From Verrucomicrobiota bacterium (lineage in GTDB: Bacteria > Verrucomicrobiota > Verrucomicrobiia > Limisphaerales > JAEYXS01), in NCBI GenBank assembly GCA_023431185.1, contig JAEYXS010000075.1, positions 1 through 11,858 on the forward strand: a stretch of DNA of 11,858 nt, written 5' to 3'. Positions 1-6,384 of the stretch are shown piece by piece. The translations under genes and the position numbers were made by a program. Every line of letters begins with the position of its first letter. Position 1 is the stretch's first letter. The notes beneath the pieces were generated by a model. That model was not told the origin of the DNA, did not search any database, and saw nothing but the letters and a program-made list of their open reading frames with translations.

Positions 1-325
1 TTTTCTGGTGGTTAACTGAAGTGGCTGGCGGGGGTCGGATCTGGGAGGTGCAGACTGGTAGCTAGAGTACCGCAGGACAGGATGCTATCGAGAAGAGGGA
101 GCATCGATCGGACGAGATGGGAAGGCGACTTCGGGGAACGCTAAATTTTAGTGTTGAGTGCTAAATTGGGGGGCTTATGGGGCCGATGGTACGAATGGGA
201 AACGTCAAGCATGGGTGGGCTTCGGTGATTGGTAGTGGGATGGGGGCAATTGGCCGGGGGATAAGGTTGTTTTTCTTATTTTCACCGGTCACCCCTTCTG
301 GCAGCTTGCCGGTATCGCCGAATAA
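1..325. other. G-rich non-coding region upstream of the FHA operon
   Basis: No open reading frame with coding character, RNA gene or clear terminator is visible here. The + strand is strikingly rich in G and poor in C up to about position 270, then becomes T/C-rich (around 268-300) just before the first gene. The octamer GCTAAATT occurs twice, at 140-147 and 160-167, 20 bases apart, and is the only repeat that stands out. A promoter for the downstream gene must lie here or further upstream, but I could not find a convincing -35/-10 pair. Confidence 0.6.
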
Positions 326-1945
326 ATGAAAGTCACCTGCCAGACCTGTGGAGAGCCCACTTCCGGGAGCGGTACGATCTGCGAAGTTTGCGGGCTGCCG
401 CTCACGGGAGGGGCGGGGGCTGCTTCCAGTCGTGCGGAAGATTACCAGACGGGCACCCAGCCGGGCCGCACGACGGAGATGACGCTCTCCGCCACGAAGC
501 AGGCGGATACGGAGGCCGATGTCCCGACGATCTCCACAGCCACGGCCTCACCCACGCGGAGCACGAAGGATGCGTCGTTGCACCTGGGCATCAAGTTCCC
601 GTACGTCCTCTTCGCGGGGCATCTGTCCACGATCCAGTTGCAGATCCGGAATCATTCCTCGCAATCGGCGCGGGATGTGAAGATCAGCTTGATCTCGCGG
701 GCGCTGGCGTTCGCGAGCACGTCGGTGGTGGATTTCATCGGGCCGCAGCAGACGGTGAATGTGGAGCTGCCGGTGTCGCCGGAGCAGGCGGGGAGTTTCT
801 TCATCTGGTGCCAGATCGAGTTGCGGATGCGGGATACGCAGCAGCAACTGGTGGCGAGCCGGGTGTTGTTCGTGAACCAGCCGCCGGAGGATGCGAACGC
901 GTTGCCGGATTTGCGCGACATCCACACGAATCATGATTCGCTGGATCACGACACGTCGCTGCTGGGGGCGAAGGATCAGCCGTTGAGCAAGCTGGCGGGG
1001 CCGGAGGCGGTCAAGAGCTTCAAGGACTTGCTGGAGTTCCGGCTGCCGGACAATTACTCGCCGATGGCCTTGCAGGAGGACTGGCGGCTGAACATGGCGG
1101 AGGTGATCCGCATGGTGAAGACGCGGCCGCCCCTGATCCCGAAGTCGTTCCGGCGGTATTATCATCCGGGCAACGTGTTGAAGCTAACGCCCGCGCCGGA
1201 CAGTGGCATCCGGGCGATCCATTTCATCGCGTTGCCGCAGTTCCTGCTGGGGCGCTCGCGCAAGCGGGCGAATCTGGTGACGTGGTTTCATCCCATCACG
1301 CTGCCGCAGAACGAGGACAAGACGCAGCATCTGAGCAAGGTGCACGTGACGGCCAAGCATGAGCAGGGCCAGGTTTTTGTGCAGGACACGGGGAGCCGTT
1401 GCGGGACGACGATCGATGGCATGAGCATGCCGCCCTTCAATTGGCTGCCGCTGAAGCAGCGCGCGATCTTGGGGCTGGCGAACGAATACTTCGTGGATGT
1501 GAAACACACGCCGAGCGGTTGCCCGCAGGGGCCGCAGATCGTGAATCTCAGTCTGTGGCCGGGGATGAGCGATCCGCAGCCGGTGACGCCGATGGGCGCC
1601 GTTTCCTTGAAGCCGCGGGACATGGAGCTGGCGCATCATGAGGCCGTCTGGCTCTTCAGTGATGTTTCGTTCGGCTCTAACGCGTATAATCCGATCGTGA
1701 TGAACATCGAGGGGCTCGCGCCCATCCAAGGCCGTTTTCATCACTACAAAGGTTGCTTTTGGCTGGAATGTCTCGTATCCAACTACGCGTTGCATCTTAA
1801 TTCCATCGTACTCAGTGACCGGGAGATTGTGCCCTTGATGGACGGTCTGGAGTTGAAGATCGGCCATACCAGTTACCGGGTGGAGATCATCACTGAGGAG
1901 GTAGTGGTGGAAGGTGGCGCAGCAGGCATAGAGTTTAACCAATGA
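326..1945 (+). CDS. Zinc-ribbon, Ig-like and FHA-domain protein
   Basis: This 539-residue protein has no signal peptide and is probably cytoplasmic. It begins with a zinc ribbon (Cys5, Cys8, Cys19, Cys22; CxxC-x10-CxxC). A Ser/Thr/Ala-rich linker follows to about residue 85, then a beta-rich stretch (about 86-190) that resembles an Ig-like/CARDB-type fold. An FHA domain lies at about 300-385, with GRS at 309-311, the S-x-x-H motif at Ser337/His340 and D-x-x-S-x-x-G-T at 354-361. FHA domains bind phosphothreonine peptides, so a scaffold or sensor role is likely. The usual Asn before the Gly-Thr is Cys359. The last 100 residues (about 442-528) follow an FHA-like strand pattern without the ligand-binding residues. 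The ATG at 326 is favoured because it places the zinc ribbon at the N-terminus; no Shine-Dalgarno is present. The stop overlaps the next start, implying translational coupling with the FHA-cyclase. The FHA call is firm; cellular role unknown. Confidence 0.85.
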   Translation: MKVTCQTCGEPTSGSGTICEVCGLPLTGGAGAASSRAEDYQTGTQPGRTTEMTLSATKQADTEADVPTISTATASPTRSTKDASLHLGIKFPYVLFAGHLSTIQLQIRNHSSQSARDVKISLISRALAFASTSVVDFIGPQQTVNVELPVSPEQAGSFFIWCQIELRMRDTQQQLVASRVLFVNQPPEDANALPDLRDIHTNHDSLDHDTSLLGAKDQPLSKLAGPEAVKSFKDLLEFRLPDNYSPMALQEDWRLNMAEVIRMVKTRPPLIPKSFRRYYHPGNVLKLTPAPDSGIRAIHFIALPQFLLGRSRKRANLVTWFHPITLPQNEDKTQHLSKVHVTAKHEQGQVFVQDTGSRCGTTIDGMSMPPFNWLPLKQRAILGLANEYFVDVKHTPSGCPQGPQIVNLSLWPGMSDPQPVTPMGAVSLKPRDMELAHHEAVWLFSDVSFGSNAYNPIVMNIEGLAPIQGRFHHYKGCFWLECLVSNYALHLNSIVLSDREIVPLMDGLELKIGHTSYRVEIITEEVVVEGGAAGIEFNQ

Positions 1946-2811
1946 ACGCGTGGCTCGAAACTCCGTTTGGCGACCAGATACCCATCGTGGGCAACTGCTC
2001 CATGGGCCGTGATCCGAACAACACCTTGGTGTTGTCCGGCCACCAGATCTCGCGTCGCCATGCGATGATCCATTTGCAGGCCAACGAGGAGTACTGGCTC
2101 GTGGACCTCGGCAGCCGGAATGGCATCGCCCGCAATGGCCATCGTGTCACGCAGCCGGTGGCCTTGAAAAACTTGGATCGCCTGGAGATCGGGGGCCAGA
2201 CGCTCATCTTCCGCCAGAAACTTTCCGAAGCGACGGAGAGCGATTTGACCAAGGAGACCTCCACGGATGACCGTACCGTGGGTGATCACCGCACCGGTCA
2301 TCACTGGCTGTTACTCGCGGACATCATGGATTTCACGCCCTTGAGTCAGACCATGCCCGGTGACCAGCTCGCCAAGCTGGTGGGCAACTGGATCGCCGAA
2401 TGCAAACGCGTGGTGGAAAGCCACGACGGCGAGATCAACCAATACTTGGGCGACGGTTTCCTGGCTTACTGGCCCTCACCGGACACCAGTGCGCAAAAGG
2501 TCACCGATACGATCAAGGAGCTGATCAAGATCCGCGGGAAAACCAGCCTCGCCTTCCGCCTCGTCATGCACAACGGCCCGGTGACCATCGACTATTCCAT
2601 CACCGGCGGAAAGAACAGCCTGATTGGTCCGGACGTGAACTTCACCTTCCGCATGGAGAAGATCGCGGGCAAGCTCGGCGTGGATTGCATGGCTACTGCG
2701 GGTGCAGCGGAGAAACTGAAACCCTGCGGCAACCTGATCCCGCTGGGCGAATTTGAGCTCAAAGGTTTCGACGGCAAGTTCCCCACCTTCAAGTTCGAGC
2801 CGGGAGCGTAA
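1942..2811 (+). CDS. FHA domain / class III adenylate-guanylate cyclase fusion
   Basis: This 289-residue protein pairs an N-terminal FHA domain with a C-terminal class III nucleotide cyclase domain. The FHA part (about 1-95) is canonical: GRD-x4-N near residue 22, ISRRHA, and DLGSRNG before an NG turn. The cyclase domain (about 120-289) keeps the metal-binding aspartates Asp127 (ADIMDFT) and Asp171 (GDGF). It also keeps the transition-state pair Asn233/Arg237 (VNFTFR) and ends with the family-typical LKG motif. It would make cAMP or cGMP from the nucleotide triphosphate, perhaps gated by phosphothreonine binding at the FHA domain. The position that normally carries the adenine-selecting Lys appears to be Gln167, and the usual Asp/Thr partner position appears to be Pro230, so substrate choice is uncertain. 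There is no transmembrane segment. The ATG lies in an ATGA overlap with the upstream stop. Domain assignment is secure; product and regulation are inferred. Confidence 0.9.
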   Translation: MNAWLETPFGDQIPIVGNCSMGRDPNNTLVLSGHQISRRHAMIHLQANEEYWLVDLGSRNGIARNGHRVTQPVALKNLDRLEIGGQTLIFRQKLSEATESDLTKETSTDDRTVGDHRTGHHWLLLADIMDFTPLSQTMPGDQLAKLVGNWIAECKRVVESHDGEINQYLGDGFLAYWPSPDTSAQKVTDTIKELIKIRGKTSLAFRLVMHNGPVTIDYSITGGKNSLIGPDVNFTFRMEKIAGKLGVDCMATAGAAEKLKPCGNLIPLGEFELKGFDGKFPTFKFEPGA

Positions 2812-2816
2812 GCTGG

Positions 2817-2861
2817 CCTCCGTTGATAGTCCCGGAGGGAGGGGTGTCCTTGGGCCTTTTT
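2817..2861 (+). terminator. Weak hairpin and T-run after the cyclase gene
   Basis: A GC-only 6-bp inverted repeat (CCTCCG at 2817-2822, CGGAGG at 2833-2838, 10-base loop) begins six bases after the cyclase stop codon. A five-T run lies at 2857-2861. The T-run is about 18 bases from the stem, so this is not a standard Rho-independent terminator. It is listed because transcription of the signalling unit should end in this gap. Confidence 0.25.
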
Positions 2862-2957
2862 GCAAATCTTACAGCAGGTGATGGTGCCTTACGGGGTATG
2901 GCTTTTCCGTCTGGTTTTCACCTGTAATCCTGCCTCTCCTTTGATCTCGCGGGTTCA

Positions 2958-3001
2958 CGTAACACAATCGTAACCCTTCCGTCATTTTCCCGTCATCCAC
3001 C
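2958..3001 (+). promoter_or_regulatory. Four 11-bp direct repeats resembling a Pho box
   Basis: Four units begin at 2958, 2969, 2980 and 2991, exactly 11 bases apart: CGTAACA, CGTAACC, CGTCATT and CGTCATC, each followed by a four-base spacer. Seven conserved bases plus a four-base spacer is the known geometry of the PhoB box in E. coli (TGTCA cores). Similar 11-bp phasing is seen in cyanobacterial and Bacillus Pho boxes. The array lies 57 bases before the first gene of the TonB operon. A possible -10 hexamer, TAGCGT at 3007-3012, is suitably placed downstream, with the repeats standing in for a -35 element as in activated Pho promoters. Binding by an OmpR/PhoB-family regulator is a good inference; that the regulator is PhoB itself is less sure. 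Confidence 0.6.
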
Positions 3002-3022
3002 GCCCCTAGCGTTCGATCGTCT

Positions 3023-3046
3023 GGAGGACATCCCTTGATGTCCTCC
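3023..3046 (+). promoter_or_regulatory. Perfect 10-bp stem-loop in the TonB-operon leader
   Basis: The arms GGAGGACATC (3023-3032) and GATGTCCTCC (3037-3046) are perfectly complementary around a CCTT loop. The hairpin ends 11 bases before the ATG of the DUF3450-like gene. If transcription starts about 7 bases after the candidate TAGCGT box, the hairpin would sit almost at the 5' end of the message, where such stems can protect mRNA or modulate translation. There is no following T-run, so it is unlikely to be a terminator. The 5' arm also contains GGAGG, the only strong Shine-Dalgarno-like sequence found just upstream of any start in the window. Confidence 0.55.
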
Positions 3047-3057
3047 CGCTGATTTGC

Positions 3058-3819
3058 ATGAAACTGAACGCGCTATTGCTCGCTTTGCTTGGTGGCTTCC
3101 TGCTGGTTGCCAACGGCTTTTCCCAGGAACCGATCGCCGATACTCGCACCACTCTCCAGAAATGGGTGGAAACCCGGCAGATGACTTCGAAGCTTCGCGC
3201 CGACTGGGCGGCGGACAAGGAGTTGCTCCTCGAATCCATCAAGATGTTCGAGCGCGAGGCCAAGAACCTCGACGAACTCATTGCCAAGGTGGACACCGGC
3301 AATGACGTTGCTCGCAAAGAACGCGCCGAGCAGGAGAAGCTGGACGCCGAATACCAGGCTGCGCTCGACAAGATCAAATCTCTCCTCGGCGGTCTGGAGC
3401 AGAAGGCTCTCGCGCTGGCGAAGACCTTCCCGCCGCCGCTGGCCGAGAAGCTGAACGTATTTGTGAAGCGCCTCGCTGAAGACCCGGCCACTACCAAGTA
3501 TTCCGCCGGTGAACGTGTGCAGGCCATCGTGGCTGTCTTGGCTGAGGCCGACAAGTTCAACGGGGCCATCTCCGTGACCAGCGAACTGCGCAAAGACGCC
3601 GCTGGAACCGAGATCCAAGTGCGCGTCATCTACCTTGGCCTCGCCCAAGGCTACTATACGGACAAGGAAGGCAAGCTCGCCGGTGTAGGCGCGCCCTCCG
3701 CCGAAGGCTGGAAGTGGAGCAGCGAGGCCACGCTCGCCCCTTCCATCAACCAGGTGATCGATATGTATGAGAACGCGAAACCGCCCGCTTTCGTCACCCT
3801 CCCGGCCAAAATCCAATAA
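3058..3819 (+). CDS. DUF3450-like periplasmic coiled-coil protein of a TonB system
   Basis: This 253-residue protein starts with a Sec signal peptide (about 1-23, hydrophobic core LLLALLGGFLL, predicted cleavage near Phe-Ser-Gln). A long charged helical region (about 30-125), rich in Lys, Glu, Ala and Leu, looks like a coiled coil. The C-terminal half contains a compact part with Gly, Tyr and Trp residues (about 195-225). The layout and operon position match the DUF3450 family, which accompanies the large ExbB-like TtpC protein in TonB2-type clusters of Vibrio and related bacteria. Its exact role is not established; a periplasmic partner of the energising complex is the usual suggestion. It is the first gene of the operon, after the Pho-like repeats and hairpin. 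No Shine-Dalgarno lies in the normal position. The next gene begins 8 bases after its stop. Family assignment rests on layout and context as much as on sequence. Confidence 0.75.
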   Translation: MKLNALLLALLGGFLLVANGFSQEPIADTRTTLQKWVETRQMTSKLRADWAADKELLLESIKMFEREAKNLDELIAKVDTGNDVARKERAEQEKLDAEYQAALDKIKSLLGGLEQKALALAKTFPPPLAEKLNVFVKRLAEDPATTKYSAGERVQAIVAVLAEADKFNGAISVTSELRKDAAGTEIQVRVIYLGLAQGYYTDKEGKLAGVGAPSAEGWKWSSEATLAPSINQVIDMYENAKPPAFVTLPAKIQ

Positions 3820-3827
3820 GCATTTCC

Positions 3828-5231
3828 ATGAAACTCCGTTCCCTAATTTTCTCCGGTCTGGTCGGCTTCGGGCTCGTACTTAATGCCGCCGCGCAGGACT
3901 TCACCGCCGTCTCCGCCTCCGCCAAGGCGGACCTCGACAAGGCGCTGGCCGAACTCTCCGCCCTGCAAAAGCAGGTCGGTGACGAGCGCATCCCGCTCTC
4001 CCAGCAGCTTAGCAAGGCCGAAGAAGCCGTCCTCACCAAGCGCAAGGACTACGAGAAGATCCAGCGCGACCGGGATAACGACCTCGTAGGCCTGAACGAT
4101 CTCAAGAGCCGCGTTGCGAAGAAGAAGGCCGAACTCGATTACCTCAACGGTTTCCTGCAGGACTTCTCCAACCTCTTCGAATCCCGCCTGCACATCAGCG
4201 AACTCCAGGTCTATGCCACCGAGGCGCGCGACATCCGTCAGAAATCGGAGAACCCGAACCTGCCCATCGCCGAACGGCTGCAACTGCATCTCGGCTTTGT
4301 CGAGAAGGCCATTGAGCGCGCCAACAACCTGAGCGGCGGTCACACTTTTGAAGCCGGAGTCCTCGGCGTCTCGGGAGCCAAGGAAAAAGGCAAGGTCACC
4401 TTGCTTGGTCCGATCGCCCTGTTTGCCTCCGCTCAGAGCGCCGGTTTGGTGGAACGGCAGGTCGGCTCCTTGGAGCCAGCCCTGATTTCTTTGGAACCCG
4501 CACTGACCGGTGGCATCAAGTCCCTTGTCGAAACTGGCACCGGTGGTTTGCCCTTGGATGCTTCGCTCGGCAACGCCTTGAAGATTGAGGCTACCAAAGA
4601 CGGATTCATCGAGCATATCGTCAAAGGCGGTTTCGTCATGTATCCCATCGTGGCCGTCGCGCTGGCGGCCTTGATCGTGGCCATCATCAAATGGATTCAG
4701 TTGAGCAACATCCCCATGGCCTCCAGCCGTGATCTGCAGCTCATCCTCGACCGCCTGACCAAGGGCAACCAGCAGGGCGCACTTGAACATGCTGAGAGCA
4801 TCAAGGGTCCTTTTGGCCAGTTGCTGGCCACGGCCGTCGCCCACGCGCAGGAGAGCAAAGAGTATATCGAGGAAGTCCTCTACGAGCGCATGCTCAACGT
4901 GAAGCCCGGACTGGAGAAGGCGCTCCCGTTCGTCGCTTTGACCGCTGCCACCGCGCCCTTGCTGGGTCTGCTGGGTACGGTCACCGGCATGATCACCACC
5001 TTCAACATGATCAGCGTCTTCGGCACCGGCGATCCCAAGACCCTCTCCGGCGGCATCTCGGAAGCGCTCATCACCACGGAATGGGGCCTTTATGTCGCCA
5101 TTCCCGCGCTGCTCGCCCACTCCGTCCTCTCCCGCAAGGTGAAGGCCATCATGGGTGACATGGAGCAGATGTCCGTGGCGTTCATCAACGGCGTGCCGGA
5201 ACAGATCCCGGCCGAACCCATCGGCAAATAA
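3828..5231 (+). CDS. TtpC-like large MotA/TolQ/ExbB-family proton-channel protein
   Basis: This 467-residue protein is about twice the size of an ordinary ExbB. A signal peptide (about 1-23, ending NAAAQ) is followed by a periplasmic coiled-coil region (about 27-125) and a less structured stretch to about 260. The C-terminal third is a three-helix ExbB/TolQ/MotA domain: membrane helices at about 269-292, 367-394 and 417-437, with the family signature GGISEALITTE at 408-418. This architecture is that of TtpC, a component needed by Vibrio TonB2 systems alongside a normal ExbB. It would sit in the inner membrane and connect proton flow to TonB. Flagellar MotA and TolQ are unlikely because of the N-terminal extension and the neighbouring tonB, exbD and receptor genes. 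It follows the DUF3450-like gene by 8 bases and precedes exbB after a 54-base gap. No ribosome-binding site is visible. Confidence 0.85.
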   Translation: MKLRSLIFSGLVGFGLVLNAAAQDFTAVSASAKADLDKALAELSALQKQVGDERIPLSQQLSKAEEAVLTKRKDYEKIQRDRDNDLVGLNDLKSRVAKKKAELDYLNGFLQDFSNLFESRLHISELQVYATEARDIRQKSENPNLPIAERLQLHLGFVEKAIERANNLSGGHTFEAGVLGVSGAKEKGKVTLLGPIALFASAQSAGLVERQVGSLEPALISLEPALTGGIKSLVETGTGGLPLDASLGNALKIEATKDGFIEHIVKGGFVMYPIVAVALAALIVAIIKWIQLSNIPMASSRDLQLILDRLTKGNQQGALEHAESIKGPFGQLLATAVAHAQESKEYIEEVLYERMLNVKPGLEKALPFVALTAATAPLLGLLGTVTGMITTFNMISVFGTGDPKTLSGGISEALITTEWGLYVAIPALLAHSVLSRKVKAIMGDMEQMSVAFINGVPEQIPAEPIGK

Positions 5232-5285
5232 GACTTTGCCCAAATCCTTTACCCAATACCCAAAACACTAAACTTGCCCGATCTT

Positions 5286-5966
5286 ATGGAAGCACTCGTC
5301 CAAAAAGTCGTTAACATCTGGATCGCTGGCGGCTGGACCATGATCCCGCTGCTGTTCGTCAGCCTCTACATCTACGGCATCGGCGCGGCCATGCTCACGT
5401 ATTTCAACCGGCGCGGCCATCGCCAGCTCACGGAGCGGCAATGGCGTCAATGGGTCATCGACCCTTCCAAAGCCGAAGGTGAAGTGGGGGAAATCATCCG
5501 TTACACCCAGGATGAGGTGAAGAGCGAGGACGACATCCACAACCGCTTCTCCGAGGTCATCTCCTCCAAGCTCCCGCTCATCAACCGCCAGATCTCTGTG
5601 CTTAACGTGCTGGTGAACGTCGCCCCCTTGCTCGGTCTGCTCGGTACCGTGCTCGGCATGCTCGCCACCTTCTCCGCCATCTCCCAAGGCGGCGGCAATA
5701 AAACAATTGATGCCATCTCCGCGGGCATCTCCGAGGCGCTGATCACCACGGAGATGGGGCTGCTCATCGCGCTGCCCGGCTTCGTGCTGGCCGCCATGAT
5801 CAAGCGCAAGCGCGATGAATACGAGGGTTTCCTCGCCAGCCTCGAGAGTTTCACCGTCCTGCAGTACAAACACCGCTCCGACCTGCCGGATGATGACGCT
5901 GATGCGCAAACCGCCGATGAGCCCATGATCGATGCCGGTTCTGGCCTCAACCCTGCCACCACATGA
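5286..5966 (+). CDS. exbB: ExbB-type biopolymer transport protein
   Basis: This 226-residue inner-membrane protein has the size and three-helix layout of ExbB. Helix 1 spans about 11-39, helix 2 about 106-132 (APLLGLLGTVLGM) and helix 3 about 152-172, with the signature SAGISEALITTE at 145-156. With ExbD it forms the proton channel that energises TonB. A hydrophilic tail rich in Asp and Ala (about 197-226) follows. I chose ATG at 5286 because helix 1 begins soon after it; a TTG at 5274 in frame would add four residues (MPDL), and neither start has a Shine-Dalgarno. The 54 bases before it are rich in A and C and nearly free of G. The stop overlaps the exbD start by four bases. TolQ is an alternative family label, but the adjacent tonB and receptor favour ExbB. 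Confidence 0.9.
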   Translation: MEALVQKVVNIWIAGGWTMIPLLFVSLYIYGIGAAMLTYFNRRGHRQLTERQWRQWVIDPSKAEGEVGEIIRYTQDEVKSEDDIHNRFSEVISSKLPLINRQISVLNVLVNVAPLLGLLGTVLGMLATFSAISQGGGNKTIDAISAGISEALITTEMGLLIALPGFVLAAMIKRKRDEYEGFLASLESFTVLQYKHRSDLPDDDADAQTADEPMIDAGSGLNPATT

Positions 5967-6373
5967 AGTTCCGCCGCAATCTGCAAGACACCGAAGAGCT
6001 CTCGGAGATCAACATCTCCCCGCTCATCGACATGGTGTTCATTTTGCTCATCTTCTTCATCGTCACCACTGTGTTCGTGGAGGAAACGGGCGTGGAGGTG
6101 GACAAACCGGAGGCTGGCAACCCCCAGCAGTTGGAAAAGCAAAGCATCCTCCTCGCCATCACCGCCAAGAATCAGATCGTCTATGACGGCAAGGAGATCG
6201 GCATCGCGGGTGTCCGTCCGCTGGTCAGCCGCCTGACGATGCGGGATGAGATGCCCGTAATCATCCAGGCGGATGCTGCCTCTCAAGCCGGCATCCTCGT
6301 GCGCCTGATCGATGAGTGCAAACTGGGCGGTGCCAAGACCGTGAGTCTTGCGGCCAACAAGAGCAAATCCTAG
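5963..6373 (+). CDS. exbD: ExbD-type biopolymer transport protein
   Basis: This 136-residue protein has the classic ExbD layout: a short cytoplasmic N-terminus, one membrane helix (about 20-38) and a periplasmic domain. The motif ISPLIDMVFILLIFF contains Asp23, equivalent to the conserved membrane aspartate of ExbD/TolR that takes part in proton transfer. The periplasmic part ends with the expected alternating strands and a final helix (IIQADAASQAGILVRLIDEC). It works with ExbB and TtpC to power TonB. The ATG at 5963 overlaps the exbB stop in an ATGA junction, implying coupled translation and near-equal synthesis. The tonB gene starts 11 bases after its stop. TolR is less likely given the context. 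Confidence 0.93.
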   Translation: MKFRRNLQDTEELSEINISPLIDMVFILLIFFIVTTVFVEETGVEVDKPEAGNPQQLEKQSILLAITAKNQIVYDGKEIGIAGVRPLVSRLTMRDEMPVIIQADAASQAGILVRLIDECKLGGAKTVSLAANKSKS

Positions 6374-6384
6374 TCGTACGTCCC

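Noticed and set aside
3843..5243. Long antisense open frame opposite the ttpC-like gene
   Set aside because: The protein is low-complexity (Gly, Asp, His, Gln), typical of the antisense shadow of a GC-rich gene, and resembles no family; the sense strand has clear ExbB motifs.
5274..5285. TTG start extending ExbB by four residues (MPDL)
   Set aside because: It has no better ribosome-binding site than the ATG at 5286, and TTG is a rarer start.
3828..6373. Reading the ExbB/ExbD-type genes as flagellar MotA/MotB or TolQ/TolR
   Set aside because: TonB and a TonB-dependent receptor are in the same operon, no tolA, tolB, pal or flagellar genes are present, and the large first paralogue has the TtpC layout.
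6316..6384. Upstream extension of the tonB frame
   Set aside because: It would overlap exbD by 58 bases and place a cysteine/glutamine-rich stretch before the membrane anchor; ATG 6385 gives a normal TonB N-terminus.
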